Of a DNA stretch of 64,000 bases, positions 1 through 8,788 are shown piece after piece. Under the pieces are notes generated by a model. The model ran no database searches, was not told the origin of the DNA, and was given only the letters and a program-made list of their open reading frames with translations. The position numbers and the translations under genes were made by a program. Origin of the DNA: Pseudotamlana agarivorans (GTDB lineage Bacteria; Bacteroidota; Bacteroidia; Flavobacteriales; Flavobacteriaceae); NCBI RefSeq assembly GCF_001642835.1, contig NZ_LXEI01000008.1, forward strand, positions 1 through 64,000. Direction: 5' to 3'. Position 1 is the stretch's first letter; each line of letters begins with the position of its first letter.

Positions 1-437
1 TTTTTAGGGAAGGCTACAGATTGATATTCTGGAGAATAAAAATAAGGCAAGTATTGAAATTTATCATAAAGGTTATTTGAATTATGAAGACTTAAGGCAT
101 CAATATCAATAATTAAAATTTTTGGTGATTTATTTCTGTTGATATAAGAACGCCATCTAATTTTAAAAATAGGATAGGGAGTCCCGCTAAGTCCTAAGTT
201 ATATGTTCTTAATCCTGTTAGATTATTAATAATTTTAGTATTGTAATGCACCTCTGCTCTTGATGTTCCTATTATTGCAATATCGGTATTTAGTTTTCCT
301 TTAAATATTTTATGCCAAGTATTGTTATTACAAACATTCTCTTTTGATAAAAAATAATCCATTATAAAATGTATACTAAATAGCATTAAATAAATAAACA
401 AGAATGACTTCACTATTTTATACACAAACTTTCTCAC
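1..437 (-). CDS. SGNH/AlgX-like cell-surface protein, C-terminus off the window
   Basis: Read from the reverse complement, an open frame starts at a GTG two bases after the preceding O-acyltransferase stop and continues past base 1. An in-frame ATG at 386 is an alternative start. The N-terminus carries one hydrophobic segment (VKSFLFIYLMLFSIHF), then IGTSRAEVHYN and YNLGLSG. These resemble the G-[ST]-S-R-x and YNLG motifs of SGNH-fold proteins encoded beside AlgI-type O-acyltransferases. A role in polysaccharide O-acetylation is inferred from that motif and its place directly downstream of the MBOAT gene. The catalytic Ser is not clear and the C-terminal Asp/His region is outside the window. 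Confidence 0.6.
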   Translation of the reverse strand, partial: MRKFVYKIVKSFLFIYLMLFSIHFIMDYFLSKENVCNNNTWHKIFKGKLNTDIAIIGTSRAEVHYNTKIINNLTGLRTYNLGLSGTPYPIFKIRWRSYINRNKSPKILIIDIDALSLHNSNNLYDKFQYLPYFYSPEYQSVAFPK

Positions 438-439
438 GA

Positions 440-1899
440 TTAAAATTGAAAATATATAAAGTTAGACGACTGATTTTTTATTGAAAGTATAATCCCTATA
501 ATAGCAAATAAATAAATTAAGTACTTAAATATTATTTTGCCTTTAGTTGGAGTGTAAATTGTAAAAACAACATCATCATTTCTAAAATACCAATCAACAA
601 TTATGAAAAAACTCAAGTAACCAATTAATGGTCTAATATCAGATATATAAGTTTGAGCTGTTTGTAGTTTAAAGAAATTATTTTGATTAAATATACCCTT
701 TATGTATTCAAATGCATCAAATATTGATTTTGATCTAAAGAATATCCAAGCAAACGTAGTTAGCATGAAAGTTAAAAATATACTACAACTCTCCTTAATA
801 CTTGGAAAAAACTTATTAAATTTTGTTGTGTTGAGATATTTCCTGTTCCTTTTCATTAAAAATATTGGCAAAAAATAAATAGCATTTAAAATTCCCCAAA
901 TTACATAGGTCCAATTTGCACCATACCAAAATCCACTAACTATAAAAATTATAAAAACATTGCGAATTGTTCTTATCTTGGATCCTTTTGATCCTCCTAA
1001 TGGTATGTAAAGATAATCTCTAAACCAAGTAGACAACGAAATATGCCATCTTCTCCAAAATTCAGCTATATTTCTTGAAAAATAAGGGGTTCTAAAATTT
1101 GTCATTAATGTAATTCCAAATAATTTAGCTGTACCGATAGCTATATCTGAATATCCTGAAAAGTCACAATAAATCTGAAATGAAAATAAAATCGCTCCAA
1201 TTATTAAAATGCTCCCGGAATAATTAGAATAATTTTGAAATATATCATCCACGAAAATTGAGCATCTATCTGCTATTACTATTTTTTTAAATAAGCCCCA
1301 TAGAATTTGCTTCACACCCTCTGATGCTTTATTATATTCAAAATATCGTTTTGAAAAAAATTGTGGTAATAATTTTGTTGCTCTTTCAATTGGCCCAGCA
1401 ACTAATTGAGGAAAAAAACACACAAAGGCAGAAAAGGCAATAAAGTCCCTAGTAGGTTCAAGTTTACCTCTGTAAACGTCTATAGTATAACTTAATGTTT
1501 GAAATGTATAAAAACTAATGCCTACAGGTAAAACTATGTTTAATGAATTTGTTGTCAGGTTGCCTCCAAAAAATGAAAAAGCAGTTATAAAATTATCTAG
1601 GAAAAAGTTATAGTACTTAAAATATACTAGAAGACCGATATTTACAAGTACACTTATCCATAGTAAAGTTTTTCTATTGAAACTATTTTTTCCCTGAACA
1701 ACTTTAAACCGATAGAATAATCTACAACAGTACTAAAAAATATTAGAGCTAAAAACTCCCATTCCCACCAACCATAAAAAATATAACTCGAAACGGCAAT
1801 TAATGCATTTTGTGTTTTTATGGTTTTGTTAAAGACAAACCAATATAAAATGAAAATAACAGGCAAAAATATTGCAAAATCAATGGAGTTAAATAACAT
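440..1899 (-). pseudogene. AlgI-like MBOAT O-acyltransferase, frameshifted
   Basis: Two frames together encode a complete AlgI/DltB-like membrane O-acyltransferase of about 486 residues. The first (from the ATG at 1899) gives MLFNSIDFAIFLPVIFILYW and reaches LKLFREK before running to a stop. The frame then continues at RKTLLWISVLV through VGISFYTFQTLSYTIDVYRG, QLVAGPIER and WRRWHISLSTWFRDYLYIPL to the stop at 440. One extra base in the T6 run at 1686-1691 (A6 on the coding strand) would restore the frame. The usual catalytic W-H-G motif reads FWYGANW (Tyr codon at 923-925), a second lesion. The family transfers acyl groups across the membrane onto exopolysaccharide. A sequencing error could explain the frameshift alone, but not the Tyr. 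Confidence 0.82.
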
Positions 1900-1942
1900 T
1901 TTTTTATTCTACTAGTTTTTTTACTTTTTAATGGTTTGTTAC

Positions 1943-2962
1943 CTAAAAAACCTTACAAACTATCTTGAAATACTCTTCTCTCCTCAGGTAATTAAGCCAT
2001 AGATGTCGGTTTGAGGCTTGTAAGGCTTCAAATTCTTCTGCAGTTAAACTATTATGAAAATTCAAAATTTGATTTTCTAAACTGTCTGGGCTCTGACTAT
2101 TTAAAATTACAACGTGTTTATTCCAATCGATGCTATCTTCTAAAGGTAACTTACAATCTGTATCTAATAATATGGGAATACGTCCAACGGCTAAGGTTTC
2201 ATAAAATCGTACCGAAAAATTGCCCCGTCCTCGAATGCAAAACGTGTACGCATTCACATAAATATTTTGAAAAAACTCTTTTTCTGTTAGTTTTTTTCCT
2301 TCTTCAATGCTTAAATCACCGCGATACTTATTTCTTAAAATAAAATTTGTTTTTAGACTTTGACTTTGCTCTAACTTTCGAAGTAATTTGGCGCGTTTTA
2401 TACTTGAAGGGAAAAATGATTGTGAATCTACCGTTAGCCTGTAGGCTTGTCTTGTAGCGTGAAATTTTAAATGATTTACTAATTCTTTTGTATATTTTAA
2501 AATACCTGATTGTGCATGACCAACAAAACCAATCGAGGGCTTTTCAGCTTTTTTAACCGCAACGAACCCTCTGTATTCCAACACCATGTCATAAGGATCG
2601 TTTATAAATGATGGCATCACAAAAGTGTGTTTGGGCAACTGACTTTTAAACCCGCCTAACCTAAAGGTATACGCGTTTTCAATAGAATTGGTAAAACCAT
2701 AATCCCCAGCTGTATAAATCCACAATGGCATTTTATATGTTTTAGACAACATTAGTAAAGTGTCGAATGCTTTTTGATGCTTTATAAACTTGGCATAATC
2801 TATGGGCATAATCATGATATCACAATCCTTTGCCTCTTCAACCAAACTGAAATATTCTACTAAACCCTTATGCTTTAAATAGCACAAATCAAAAAGTAAG
2901 GGAAACACTTTTTTACGGTATGCTTCCGTTAAAAATGTTTTGTTGGTGTAGATTTTAAGCAT
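1943..2962 (-). CDS. Exostosin-like (GT47-type) glycosyltransferase
   Basis: A soluble protein of about 339 residues. The ATG at 2962 (MLKIYTNKTFL) is preferred over a GTG at 3007 because it leaves only an 8-base overlap with the upstream gene. The C-terminal half contains CIRGRGNFSVRFYETLAVGR followed by IPILLDTDCKLPLE and an acidic DxW segment, the arrangement seen in exostosin-like GT-B glycosyltransferases. The donor and acceptor are unknown. It lies in the run of polysaccharide glycosyltransferases transcribed leftward and probably adds one residue of the repeat unit in the cytoplasm. Confidence 0.65.
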   Translation of the reverse strand: MLKIYTNKTFLTEAYRKKVFPLLFDLCYLKHKGLVEYFSLVEEAKDCDIMIMPIDYAKFIKHQKAFDTLLMLSKTYKMPLWIYTAGDYGFTNSIENAYTFRLGGFKSQLPKHTFVMPSFINDPYDMVLEYRGFVAVKKAEKPSIGFVGHAQSGILKYTKELVNHLKFHATRQAYRLTVDSQSFFPSSIKRAKLLRKLEQSQSLKTNFILRNKYRGDLSIEEGKKLTEKEFFQNIYVNAYTFCIRGRGNFSVRFYETLAVGRIPILLDTDCKLPLEDSIDWNKHVVILNSQSPDSLENQILNFHNSLTAEEFEALQASNRHLWLNYLRREEYFKIVCKVF

Positions 2963-4490
2963 AGGTGTTTTGACTTTTTTCTGACAGTAATTCCGCCCAT
3001 TTTTCACTTTGCTTCCAACGTTTCAAGAAAAATCTTACCTTAAAAACATTTAATTTATGCATTTTAAAAAAAAGAAGTAATTGATAACCTTGAATTTGTT
3101 GTTTGGTATAATGCTTCTGCTTTAAATACATGATGGTTGGAGATGGCTTAGGCTGAACTTTTTCATGTTCCCAAGGCTGAATAAATGTTGATCGAAATCC
3201 GCCTCTAGGTGCCTTTAGATGCGTTATACTCAAGTTCGGAAAATAAATAACGTCAACGCCAATATTACGTAACTGCATGCCAAAATCGGTATCTTCACCA
3301 TACCCAAATTCTAAACTCATATCAAAATTCACCTTAGACAAATATTTAGCTTTAACAAAACTATTCCCAGATCCGAAGATAGAGGTTTGGTGAACTTTTT
3401 TATACCGTAGGTTTTCATCGGGCTGTAAATAACTGGTTAAAATAGCTTCTACACCGTACTGTTTGGCATATTGTAAAACTTCAGTTAAAAGATTATGAGC
3501 AAACCTATTATCATCATCATTTAAAAACACCCATTCACTTTGTACTTTACTTAAGGCCAAATTTCTTGCAAAACATGCCCCAGTTTGATGTGTAAAGGTA
3601 TGGTCAATTTCAAAAGGCCAGGTTTCAGTATGTAAATAATGTAAATCGGAAACACTTTCAGGAGCGGGATTTTGCTCTACAATTATAACCCGTTTTGGCA
3701 GATGACTTTGCTTTCTTAAATCGGCAAGCACATCATATAAATAATCGGGACGACCTATGGTTGGAATGATAACGTCTATGGTCGAATGACCATCACCTTC
3801 TTTATTTCCCTTTTTTATGGAAATTGATTGTAGTTTGAATGACACTTGAGTCCGTTTGGTTGTAAACGTATGACACAAGGCATATAAAGAAAAGCTTCCT
3901 TCATAAATCCATTTATTTAAAAATAGCAACCACACCCATACCCATTTATAATGCTGCTTTACAAAGTTAAAAAGTAAATAAGTACTTGCTTGTTTCTCGT
4001 GAGAAGGCAGTTCTTGTTTTAATAACCTGGGTTCGGAATAGCACCACAAACCTTGAGGCATTCCTAACTTAGCTATCGCATTTAAGGCATAGGAAAAATT
4101 TATCGAATTCACTTCCTTTTTAAACTGTAATAAATTACTAGCTTTGATGACACCAACCAGTCCAGACATCTGCCATGTGGGGTAGCACACCTCTTTCTTG
4201 ATATTAATAAAGGGTGATTGTTCTACATAACCAATAGCATCTGGGAAAAAAGATTGTGAACAGTAGGACAGACATTTTCTTTCTAATGCTGGAATTCTTT
4301 CAATATAATCGAAATTGACATGAGATTCTGCTGATAAATGTTGCCAAACCAAAATGTGGTTCGGAAACTGCTCGGCCAAACCATACATTACATTTAAAAT
4401 GGTATGAGTTGCTTGAAAAAGAATATCGGTGTTTTCACTAATATCCTCAACACGAAGCACATATTGGTTATTGTGGGTCAGTACTATCAT
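2955..4490 (-). CDS. Family 2 glycosyltransferase with an extra N-terminal domain
   Basis: 511 residues. The C-terminal half, from about residue 240, is a GT-A/GT2 domain: IDVIIPTIGRPDYLYDVL, RVIIVEQNP, CFARNLAL, FLNDDDNRF (DxD-like metal site), then a GYGEDTDFGMQLR acceptor-loop motif. The first about 230 residues belong to no family I can name. They contain CWQMSGL-like hydrophobic stretches and a hydrophobic WVWVWLLFLNKW segment that may sit on the membrane. It overlaps the upstream GT4 gene by 4 bases (ATGA), which indicates translational coupling. Sugar specificity cannot be read from the sequence. Confidence 0.75.
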   Translation of the reverse strand: MIVLTHNNQYVLRVEDISENTDILFQATHTILNVMYGLAEQFPNHILVWQHLSAESHVNFDYIERIPALERKCLSYCSQSFFPDAIGYVEQSPFINIKKEVCYPTWQMSGLVGVIKASNLLQFKKEVNSINFSYALNAIAKLGMPQGLWCYSEPRLLKQELPSHEKQASTYLLFNFVKQHYKWVWVWLLFLNKWIYEGSFSLYALCHTFTTKRTQVSFKLQSISIKKGNKEGDGHSTIDVIIPTIGRPDYLYDVLADLRKQSHLPKRVIIVEQNPAPESVSDLHYLHTETWPFEIDHTFTHQTGACFARNLALSKVQSEWVFLNDDDNRFAHNLLTEVLQYAKQYGVEAILTSYLQPDENLRYKKVHQTSIFGSGNSFVKAKYLSKVNFDMSLEFGYGEDTDFGMQLRNIGVDVIYFPNLSITHLKAPRGGFRSTFIQPWEHEKVQPKPSPTIMYLKQKHYTKQQIQGYQLLLFFKMHKLNVFKVRFFLKRWKQSEKWAELLSEKSQNTYA

Positions 4491-5635
4491 GATTTTATAA
4501 GTTTCTTATAAAATTCAACATTCCTAACCACTTGTTTCTCCATATCAAAATGATTTTCAACATACGCTCTTGCGGCATTTCCCACTTCCAAGCATTTCGA
4601 TTTATTATTAAAAAGTACTTTGATTTTTTCAGCGTACACACCATGATCTTTGGGATGGACTAAATAACCACTTTGACCATCTTCCATAAGTTCTTGTGCC
4701 CAGCCAATATTACTATTCACCACAGGCTTTTGCATGGCCATGGATTCTATAGTCACCATACCCAAAGTTTCTGCGTAGGTAGGAAACACACAAACATGAG
4801 CATCTTGAATATGGTTTTTAATGGCATCATAGGGTAATCTTCCTAAATAATGCACATGATTTAAATCTTCTTCAGAAAAACTTTCCTTTAGCAAACTCCA
4901 TGTTGAATGGTTACCTGCTTGAATATCGGAAGCATCATTACCAATAAGTTTTAACGTTGCTTGAGGGTATTCCTGCCTAACTTTTTTAAAAATTTCAGGT
5001 AGTTCAAGAACCCCTTTTTTGCGTATAAGTGTCCCTAAATACAAAATACTGTATGGTGTATACATTTCTGGATGAGTATTCGTGAACTTTTCTAACTGTA
5101 AGCCGTAGTGAATGGTTTTAATAGGTATATTTTTAATATTGAACAGCATTTTAGACTGTTCTCCTGCAAAATTAGTGGGAGCTATATAAGCTTGAGCCCC
5201 ACGAACAGCTATGGTTTCAAACCACTTATTTTTAAGTTTTTGTGTACGCTGTTCTAAATGGCAAAAATAGGTATCACTACCATGAAACCTCATCACTACA
5301 GGCACCGAAAACTTCATAAAAGCAGAAATCCCTGTCCAATCTGGAACCTCTAGAATCTGGATTTGCTCTTTATTTATTATTTTCTGAACTTCCTTTTGAA
5401 CGTATTTACGATAGTAAAACCATTTTGCAAAAGCAAAGTCTTTATCAGCTATTAAGTAAAAATGAATCCCATCTTCGACAAAGTCTTCCGTTTGTTTTTG
5501 ACCATATACAAATACATAAACAGCATGCCCATGCCTGACTAAGGCCTTTGTTAAATTACCGATACTAGTTCCTAATCCTGCAGCATGATTTACTTTAGGA
5601 TGTGGATATTCAGGGGTTAGGAAGCCAATGCGCAT
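4487..5635 (-). CDS. Family 4 glycosyltransferase
   Basis: 382 residues, a normal length for a GT4/GT-B enzyme. The N-terminus (MRIGFLTPEYPHP, GLGTSIGNLTKALVRHGH) is the Rossmann acceptor domain. The donor domain has ILYLGTLIRKKGVLELPEIF, a KLIGND strand, VCVFPTYAETLGMVTIESMAM (the E-x7-E motif) and KPVVNSNIGWAQELMEDGQ. It is cytoplasmic and uses a nucleotide sugar to extend the lipid-linked glycan. It lies between a sulfotransferase and a GT2 gene in the leftward polysaccharide operon, with a 4-base overlap downstream. Donor specificity is unknown. Confidence 0.85.
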   Translation of the reverse strand: MRIGFLTPEYPHPKVNHAAGLGTSIGNLTKALVRHGHAVYVFVYGQKQTEDFVEDGIHFYLIADKDFAFAKWFYYRKYVQKEVQKIINKEQIQILEVPDWTGISAFMKFSVPVVMRFHGSDTYFCHLEQRTQKLKNKWFETIAVRGAQAYIAPTNFAGEQSKMLFNIKNIPIKTIHYGLQLEKFTNTHPEMYTPYSILYLGTLIRKKGVLELPEIFKKVRQEYPQATLKLIGNDASDIQAGNHSTWSLLKESFSEEDLNHVHYLGRLPYDAIKNHIQDAHVCVFPTYAETLGMVTIESMAMQKPVVNSNIGWAQELMEDGQSGYLVHPKDHGVYAEKIKVLFNNKSKCLEVGNAARAYVENHFDMEKQVVRNVEFYKKLIKS

Positions 5636-5654
5636 TAATAAATTTCTTAAAAGA

Positions 5655-6347
5655 TTATTTATAATAAATTCGTTTTAATTCTTTTTTAATTTTTACCATA
5701 AGCTTATTTCTATCCTCAGATTTATTTACATAAGGAAACTTCTGATTAGGCTTTTTTACATTTAGAAAATTGGCTAGTTCCTCCCATCCATCAGTAATAG
5801 GATCAAAGACTAAAAAATTGCCTTTATTAGAAAAAAAATCCTGTACATTGGTATTGTGTGCATTATAAACATTTAAATAAATGGATTCATCTTTTAATGA
5901 ATTATTTGTACCATAAATGAAATCATGATATTTGATTTTTTGTATTCCAAAATGATTCTGTACACTTTTAGCCCATTGTTCTGGGTGACGCTTGGTTAGA
6001 ATAAATTTAGCTTCGGGATAAAGTTTGTATAACTCTTGATACAATAGAAACCAAGGGGTATCTTGAAAAGCGTCATAACTAGATAGAAGAGGCTTTGCTT
6101 TTTTTAAAATATAGCTTTTCACATCTAATGCTGTGTCATAATCATAAGCTTCCTTTATACTTCCACATACTCTATAACCTAAAATTTGTAATGCTTTTCC
6201 CAAAGAAGAGGTTCCTGTTTTATGAAACCCTATGATAAAAACTTTATCCCTGTCATGTTTAAAAACTCTTCTATACAGGCCTTGAAAAAACGCCATAGAC
6301 GCTTTCATACTATTTACCTCATGTCTATGTAATTCAGGAAAAATCAT
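5655..6347 (-). CDS. P-loop sulfotransferase family protein
   Basis: 230 residues. VFIIGFHKTGTSSLGKAL near residue 37 is the 5'-phosphosulfate-binding P-loop of PAPS-dependent sulfotransferases (FHKTGTSSL form). ILTKRHPEQWAKS is the typical KRxPxxWxxS 3'-phosphate-binding strand, and FLVFDPITDGWEELANFLN is the usual C-terminal motif. It probably sulfates a sugar of the surface glycan made by the surrounding enzymes. The start is the ATG at 6347, though a Met at residue 13 (MKASMAFF) is also possible. It lies 69 bases downstream of a sulfotransferase-like remnant. Confidence 0.8.
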   Translation of the reverse strand: MIFPELHRHEVNSMKASMAFFQGLYRRVFKHDRDKVFIIGFHKTGTSSLGKALQILGYRVCGSIKEAYDYDTALDVKSYILKKAKPLLSSYDAFQDTPWFLLYQELYKLYPEAKFILTKRHPEQWAKSVQNHFGIQKIKYHDFIYGTNNSLKDESIYLNVYNAHNTNVQDFFSNKGNFLVFDPITDGWEELANFLNVKKPNQKFPYVNKSEDRNKLMVKIKKELKRIYYK

Positions 6348-6415
6348 TTTAGATTAGTTTAATATCAACCTCATAATTATTAAACTTAATTAAGAGCCTT
6401 AATTCTTTACTATTA

Positions 6416-6517
6416 TTATGTATTATAAGTAAAAACTTTTAGTGCTTCAGAAGCAAAATTATGTCCTGTTCTCGGGCCATAAGAGTTAGAAAATATAATT
6501 GTTTTATTTTTCATCAT
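6416..6517 (-). pseudogene. Truncated N-terminal fragment, sulfotransferase-like
   Basis: A 33-codon frame begins with ATG-ATG, overlapping the stop of the upstream 463-residue gene (ATGATGA), as expected for a translationally coupled operon gene. It reads MMKNKTIIFSNSYGPRTG then HNFASEALKVF and ends at TAA (6418-6416). The pattern beta-strand, G-P-R-T-G, helix is what a P-loop sulfotransferase N-terminus looks like. About 70 non-coding bases follow before the next gene. This is best read as the stump of a deleted gene; a genuine micropeptide is less likely. Confidence 0.5.
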
Positions 6518-7905
6518 ATTATATTTTTTATGGTTTTCCATATTTTTTCAGATGCTCCATTAGGATTTTCACCCGCAACTATTTTAAACCATTGTTTTCC
6601 TTCCTCAACATTAGAAAGTTCCCCATCTAATATTTGTTTAACCAGTCCTTCTAGTTCCGTTTTATCTCTACAGAAAACAGCGGCACAATCACTTGGCATG
6701 CTTCTAAAGTGCACATATTTATAATTCTGACCAATATCTCGAATACCTTTTTTTAATTGTGGTTGTTCGTAGTTATAATAAATACACGGTTTGTTATGCG
6801 CCACAAAATCGAATACTGTGGAAGAACATACGTTGGTAACCAATTCACTATGTTCACAAACGTTATACAGCATTTTAAAATCTTCAGGAGTTGGCAGGAC
6901 TTGGTTCCATTGTTCGCCCACTTGTTTCCATAAAGGATCTAGAACGTGTATAATATCTTTGTTAGCTTCTATTACGTCATCATATCTTGTAGTAAAATCA
7001 ACCGGGCATTTTCTGTAAATAACCCCCAAGTTGTATCCTTTATCATTTAAACGTCTTACCGCATGGGCTAAATCTTCCAAATAATATTGATCTAGTGGTG
7101 ATGTGGTTTCATCATCGCCAGAGTAACAAATGTATTTCTTGTTAGGATCTAAGCCGTACTGATTAAAAAATTCTGCTTTAGTTTGTTTTAAGCGTGGATC
7201 AAAATGCGGTTCAAACTGAGGCGTTCCGGTAACAAACACCTGTTTTTCTTTAACAAAAGGATAATATTTTAAAAGCTCTTCCTTCATTAAATCACTCCAA
7301 ACGCAGTAATAATCGGTTTCAACCACCTGCATGGCTTTAGGTACGTTATCCCAAGAGTACACAAAAGCCACGGTTGGAATCCCTAAATCCTTAGCTGCCA
7401 ATAAAGCGCTTATGGATTGGGTAGCTCGTTGTGTGGTACAAAAAACAACATCGGGTTTATGCTTTTCTAATTGCGCTTTGCAATAGCTGTATTTTGAGGT
7501 TGAACGTTCTAATATGTTTATTTTATGTCGTAATTTAACGAGTCCTTTCTCCGAATTATAAAGACCAATTAACGCTTGAGTATACAAACTTTTTAAACTG
7601 TTTTTAGTACCTGAGTAATTAAAAGGGAACTTATAAGTGGGATAGACGGCATCATTAAATTTATCACGAGAAATATTTAATTCTACTCTTTTCCTTGCTC
7701 TGGAATAAAAAGGTAGTAAGGGGTGTGCTGTATGGTCTTCTATTTTTACTTCTTTGAATCCTAAATTATCTTTTAAAGAAAAAACAGTATTATTCCAATA
7801 CGTTATATCGAACCCCATCTGTTCTCCATTCTTCTTAAAATCGGTAAAAGCAAAATTTCTTAAACCAACACCATCGGGGAAAAATATAAAAACCTTTTTA
7901 TTCAT
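6514..7905 (-). CDS. GT-B fold surface-glycan transferase (CDP-glycerol transferase-like)
   Basis: 463 residues, soluble. The N-terminus MNKKVFIFFPDGVGLRNFA is a Rossmann strand-loop. VVFCTTQRATQSISALLAAK, TVAFVYSWDNVPK, VFVTGTPQFEPHFD and SELVTNVCSSTVFDFVAHN fit the GT-B group containing CDP-glycerol glycerophosphotransferases and UDP-GlcNAc 2-epimerase-like proteins. The C-terminal SS-T-x-FDF element is the usual donor-binding site. It lies 7 bases downstream of the NeuB-like gene, so transfer of the nonulosonate or of a neighbouring residue is possible. It does not look like a NeuC epimerase, and the exact reaction is unknown. Confidence 0.6.
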   Translation of the reverse strand: MNKKVFIFFPDGVGLRNFAFTDFKKNGEQMGFDITYWNNTVFSLKDNLGFKEVKIEDHTAHPLLPFYSRARKRVELNISRDKFNDAVYPTYKFPFNYSGTKNSLKSLYTQALIGLYNSEKGLVKLRHKINILERSTSKYSYCKAQLEKHKPDVVFCTTQRATQSISALLAAKDLGIPTVAFVYSWDNVPKAMQVVETDYYCVWSDLMKEELLKYYPFVKEKQVFVTGTPQFEPHFDPRLKQTKAEFFNQYGLDPNKKYICYSGDDETTSPLDQYYLEDLAHAVRRLNDKGYNLGVIYRKCPVDFTTRYDDVIEANKDIIHVLDPLWKQVGEQWNQVLPTPEDFKMLYNVCEHSELVTNVCSSTVFDFVAHNKPCIYYNYEQPQLKKGIRDIGQNYKYVHFRSMPSDCAAVFCRDKTELEGLVKQILDGELSNVEEGKQWFKIVAGENPNGASEKIWKTIKNII

Positions 7906-7912
7906 TACTATT

Positions 7913-8788
7913 CTAGCCTTTTTTATTTTTTAATTTGTCGCGTTGCACTTGCTCAATAGGTAAGACATCTTGACTTTTATAGCTAAGCGCTTGATAAACG
8001 GCATTCAAATCTCTTGTTAATTTACGTAATCCCATAGGTTCTAATGAGGCTGCGTGATCGGTACCTTTCCAGGTTCTATCTATGGTATAATGGCGTTCAA
8101 TAATATTCGCACCTAAGGTATAAGCAGCAACATCTACAGCGATTCCTAAATGATGCCCCGAAAACCCAATATGTTTAACCTCATCTTTATATTTTTCAAT
8201 TAGCAAATTGATATCCAACAGACAAACATCTTCAAAAGGCACAGGATAGCCCGAGGTACAGTTATAAAGCACTAAATCTTTATTTCTATTGTATTTTTTA
8301 AAAAGCTTGACTAAATTTTCAATTTCATCTTTAGTCGTCATTCCAGTTGAAATGTGCAGTTCACCCTTATAGTTTTCACACAACCATACCAACATAGCTT
8401 CATTGTTATTACACGCCGACGGAATTTTAATAAATTCTGGATTTAAAGATGTAATTTCTTTAGCTGATGTTACATCCCAAACCGATGTGGAATAGGTAAT
8501 CCCAATTTCCTCACAATAGTTTTTTAATTCTTGATGTTGTGTAACATCAAACTCTAAAAACTCACGATGGGCCCCATAAGTATCTCCATATGAATTTGCA
8601 GGATTTGGATGGGGTTGATTGTATTGGTCTTCCGTTAGTAGCTCTCTATTATTTCTTTTTTGAAACTTTACGGCATCGGCATCACAAAAAATTTTTGCCA
8701 CTTTTATAAGTTCTTTGGCAATAGTCATATCGCCTTTATGATTACAGCCTATTTCTGCAATAACATATGGTTTTTTATATGAAGTCAT
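7913..8788 (-). CDS. Nonulosonic acid synthase, NeuB/SpsE-like, without SAF domain
   Basis: 291 residues forming a TIM-barrel synthase that condenses phosphoenolpyruvate with a hexose (or hexose 6-phosphate). Seen are YVIAEIGCNHKGDMTIAKEL, DAVKFQKR, FIKIPSACNNNEAML, LHISTGMTT, LVLYNCTSGYP, HIGFSGHHLGIAVDVAA and IIERHYTIDRTWKGTDHAAS, all typical of NeuB-type enzymes. The protein ends soon after the barrel, so the C-terminal antifreeze-like SAF domain, normally another 55-60 residues, is absent. It overlaps the upstream sulfotransferase-like gene by one base (TAATG). The CMP-activating fusion enzyme lies one gene upstream. The product could be KDN, a sialic acid or another nonulosonate. Confidence 0.85.
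   Translation of the reverse strand: MTSYKKPYVIAEIGCNHKGDMTIAKELIKVAKIFCDADAVKFQKRNNRELLTEDQYNQPHPNPANSYGDTYGAHREFLEFDVTQHQELKNYCEEIGITYSTSVWDVTSAKEITSLNPEFIKIPSACNNNEAMLVWLCENYKGELHISTGMTTKDEIENLVKLFKKYNRNKDLVLYNCTSGYPVPFEDVCLLDINLLIEKYKDEVKHIGFSGHHLGIAVDVAAYTLGANIIERHYTIDRTWKGTDHAASLEPMGLRKLTRDLNAVYQALSYKSQDVLPIEQVQRDKLKNKKG

Noticed and set aside
6514-7905. Possible NeuC UDP-GlcNAc 2-epimerase
   Set aside because: It lacks the G-T-R-P-E N-terminus and other NeuC motifs; a GT-B transferase fits better.
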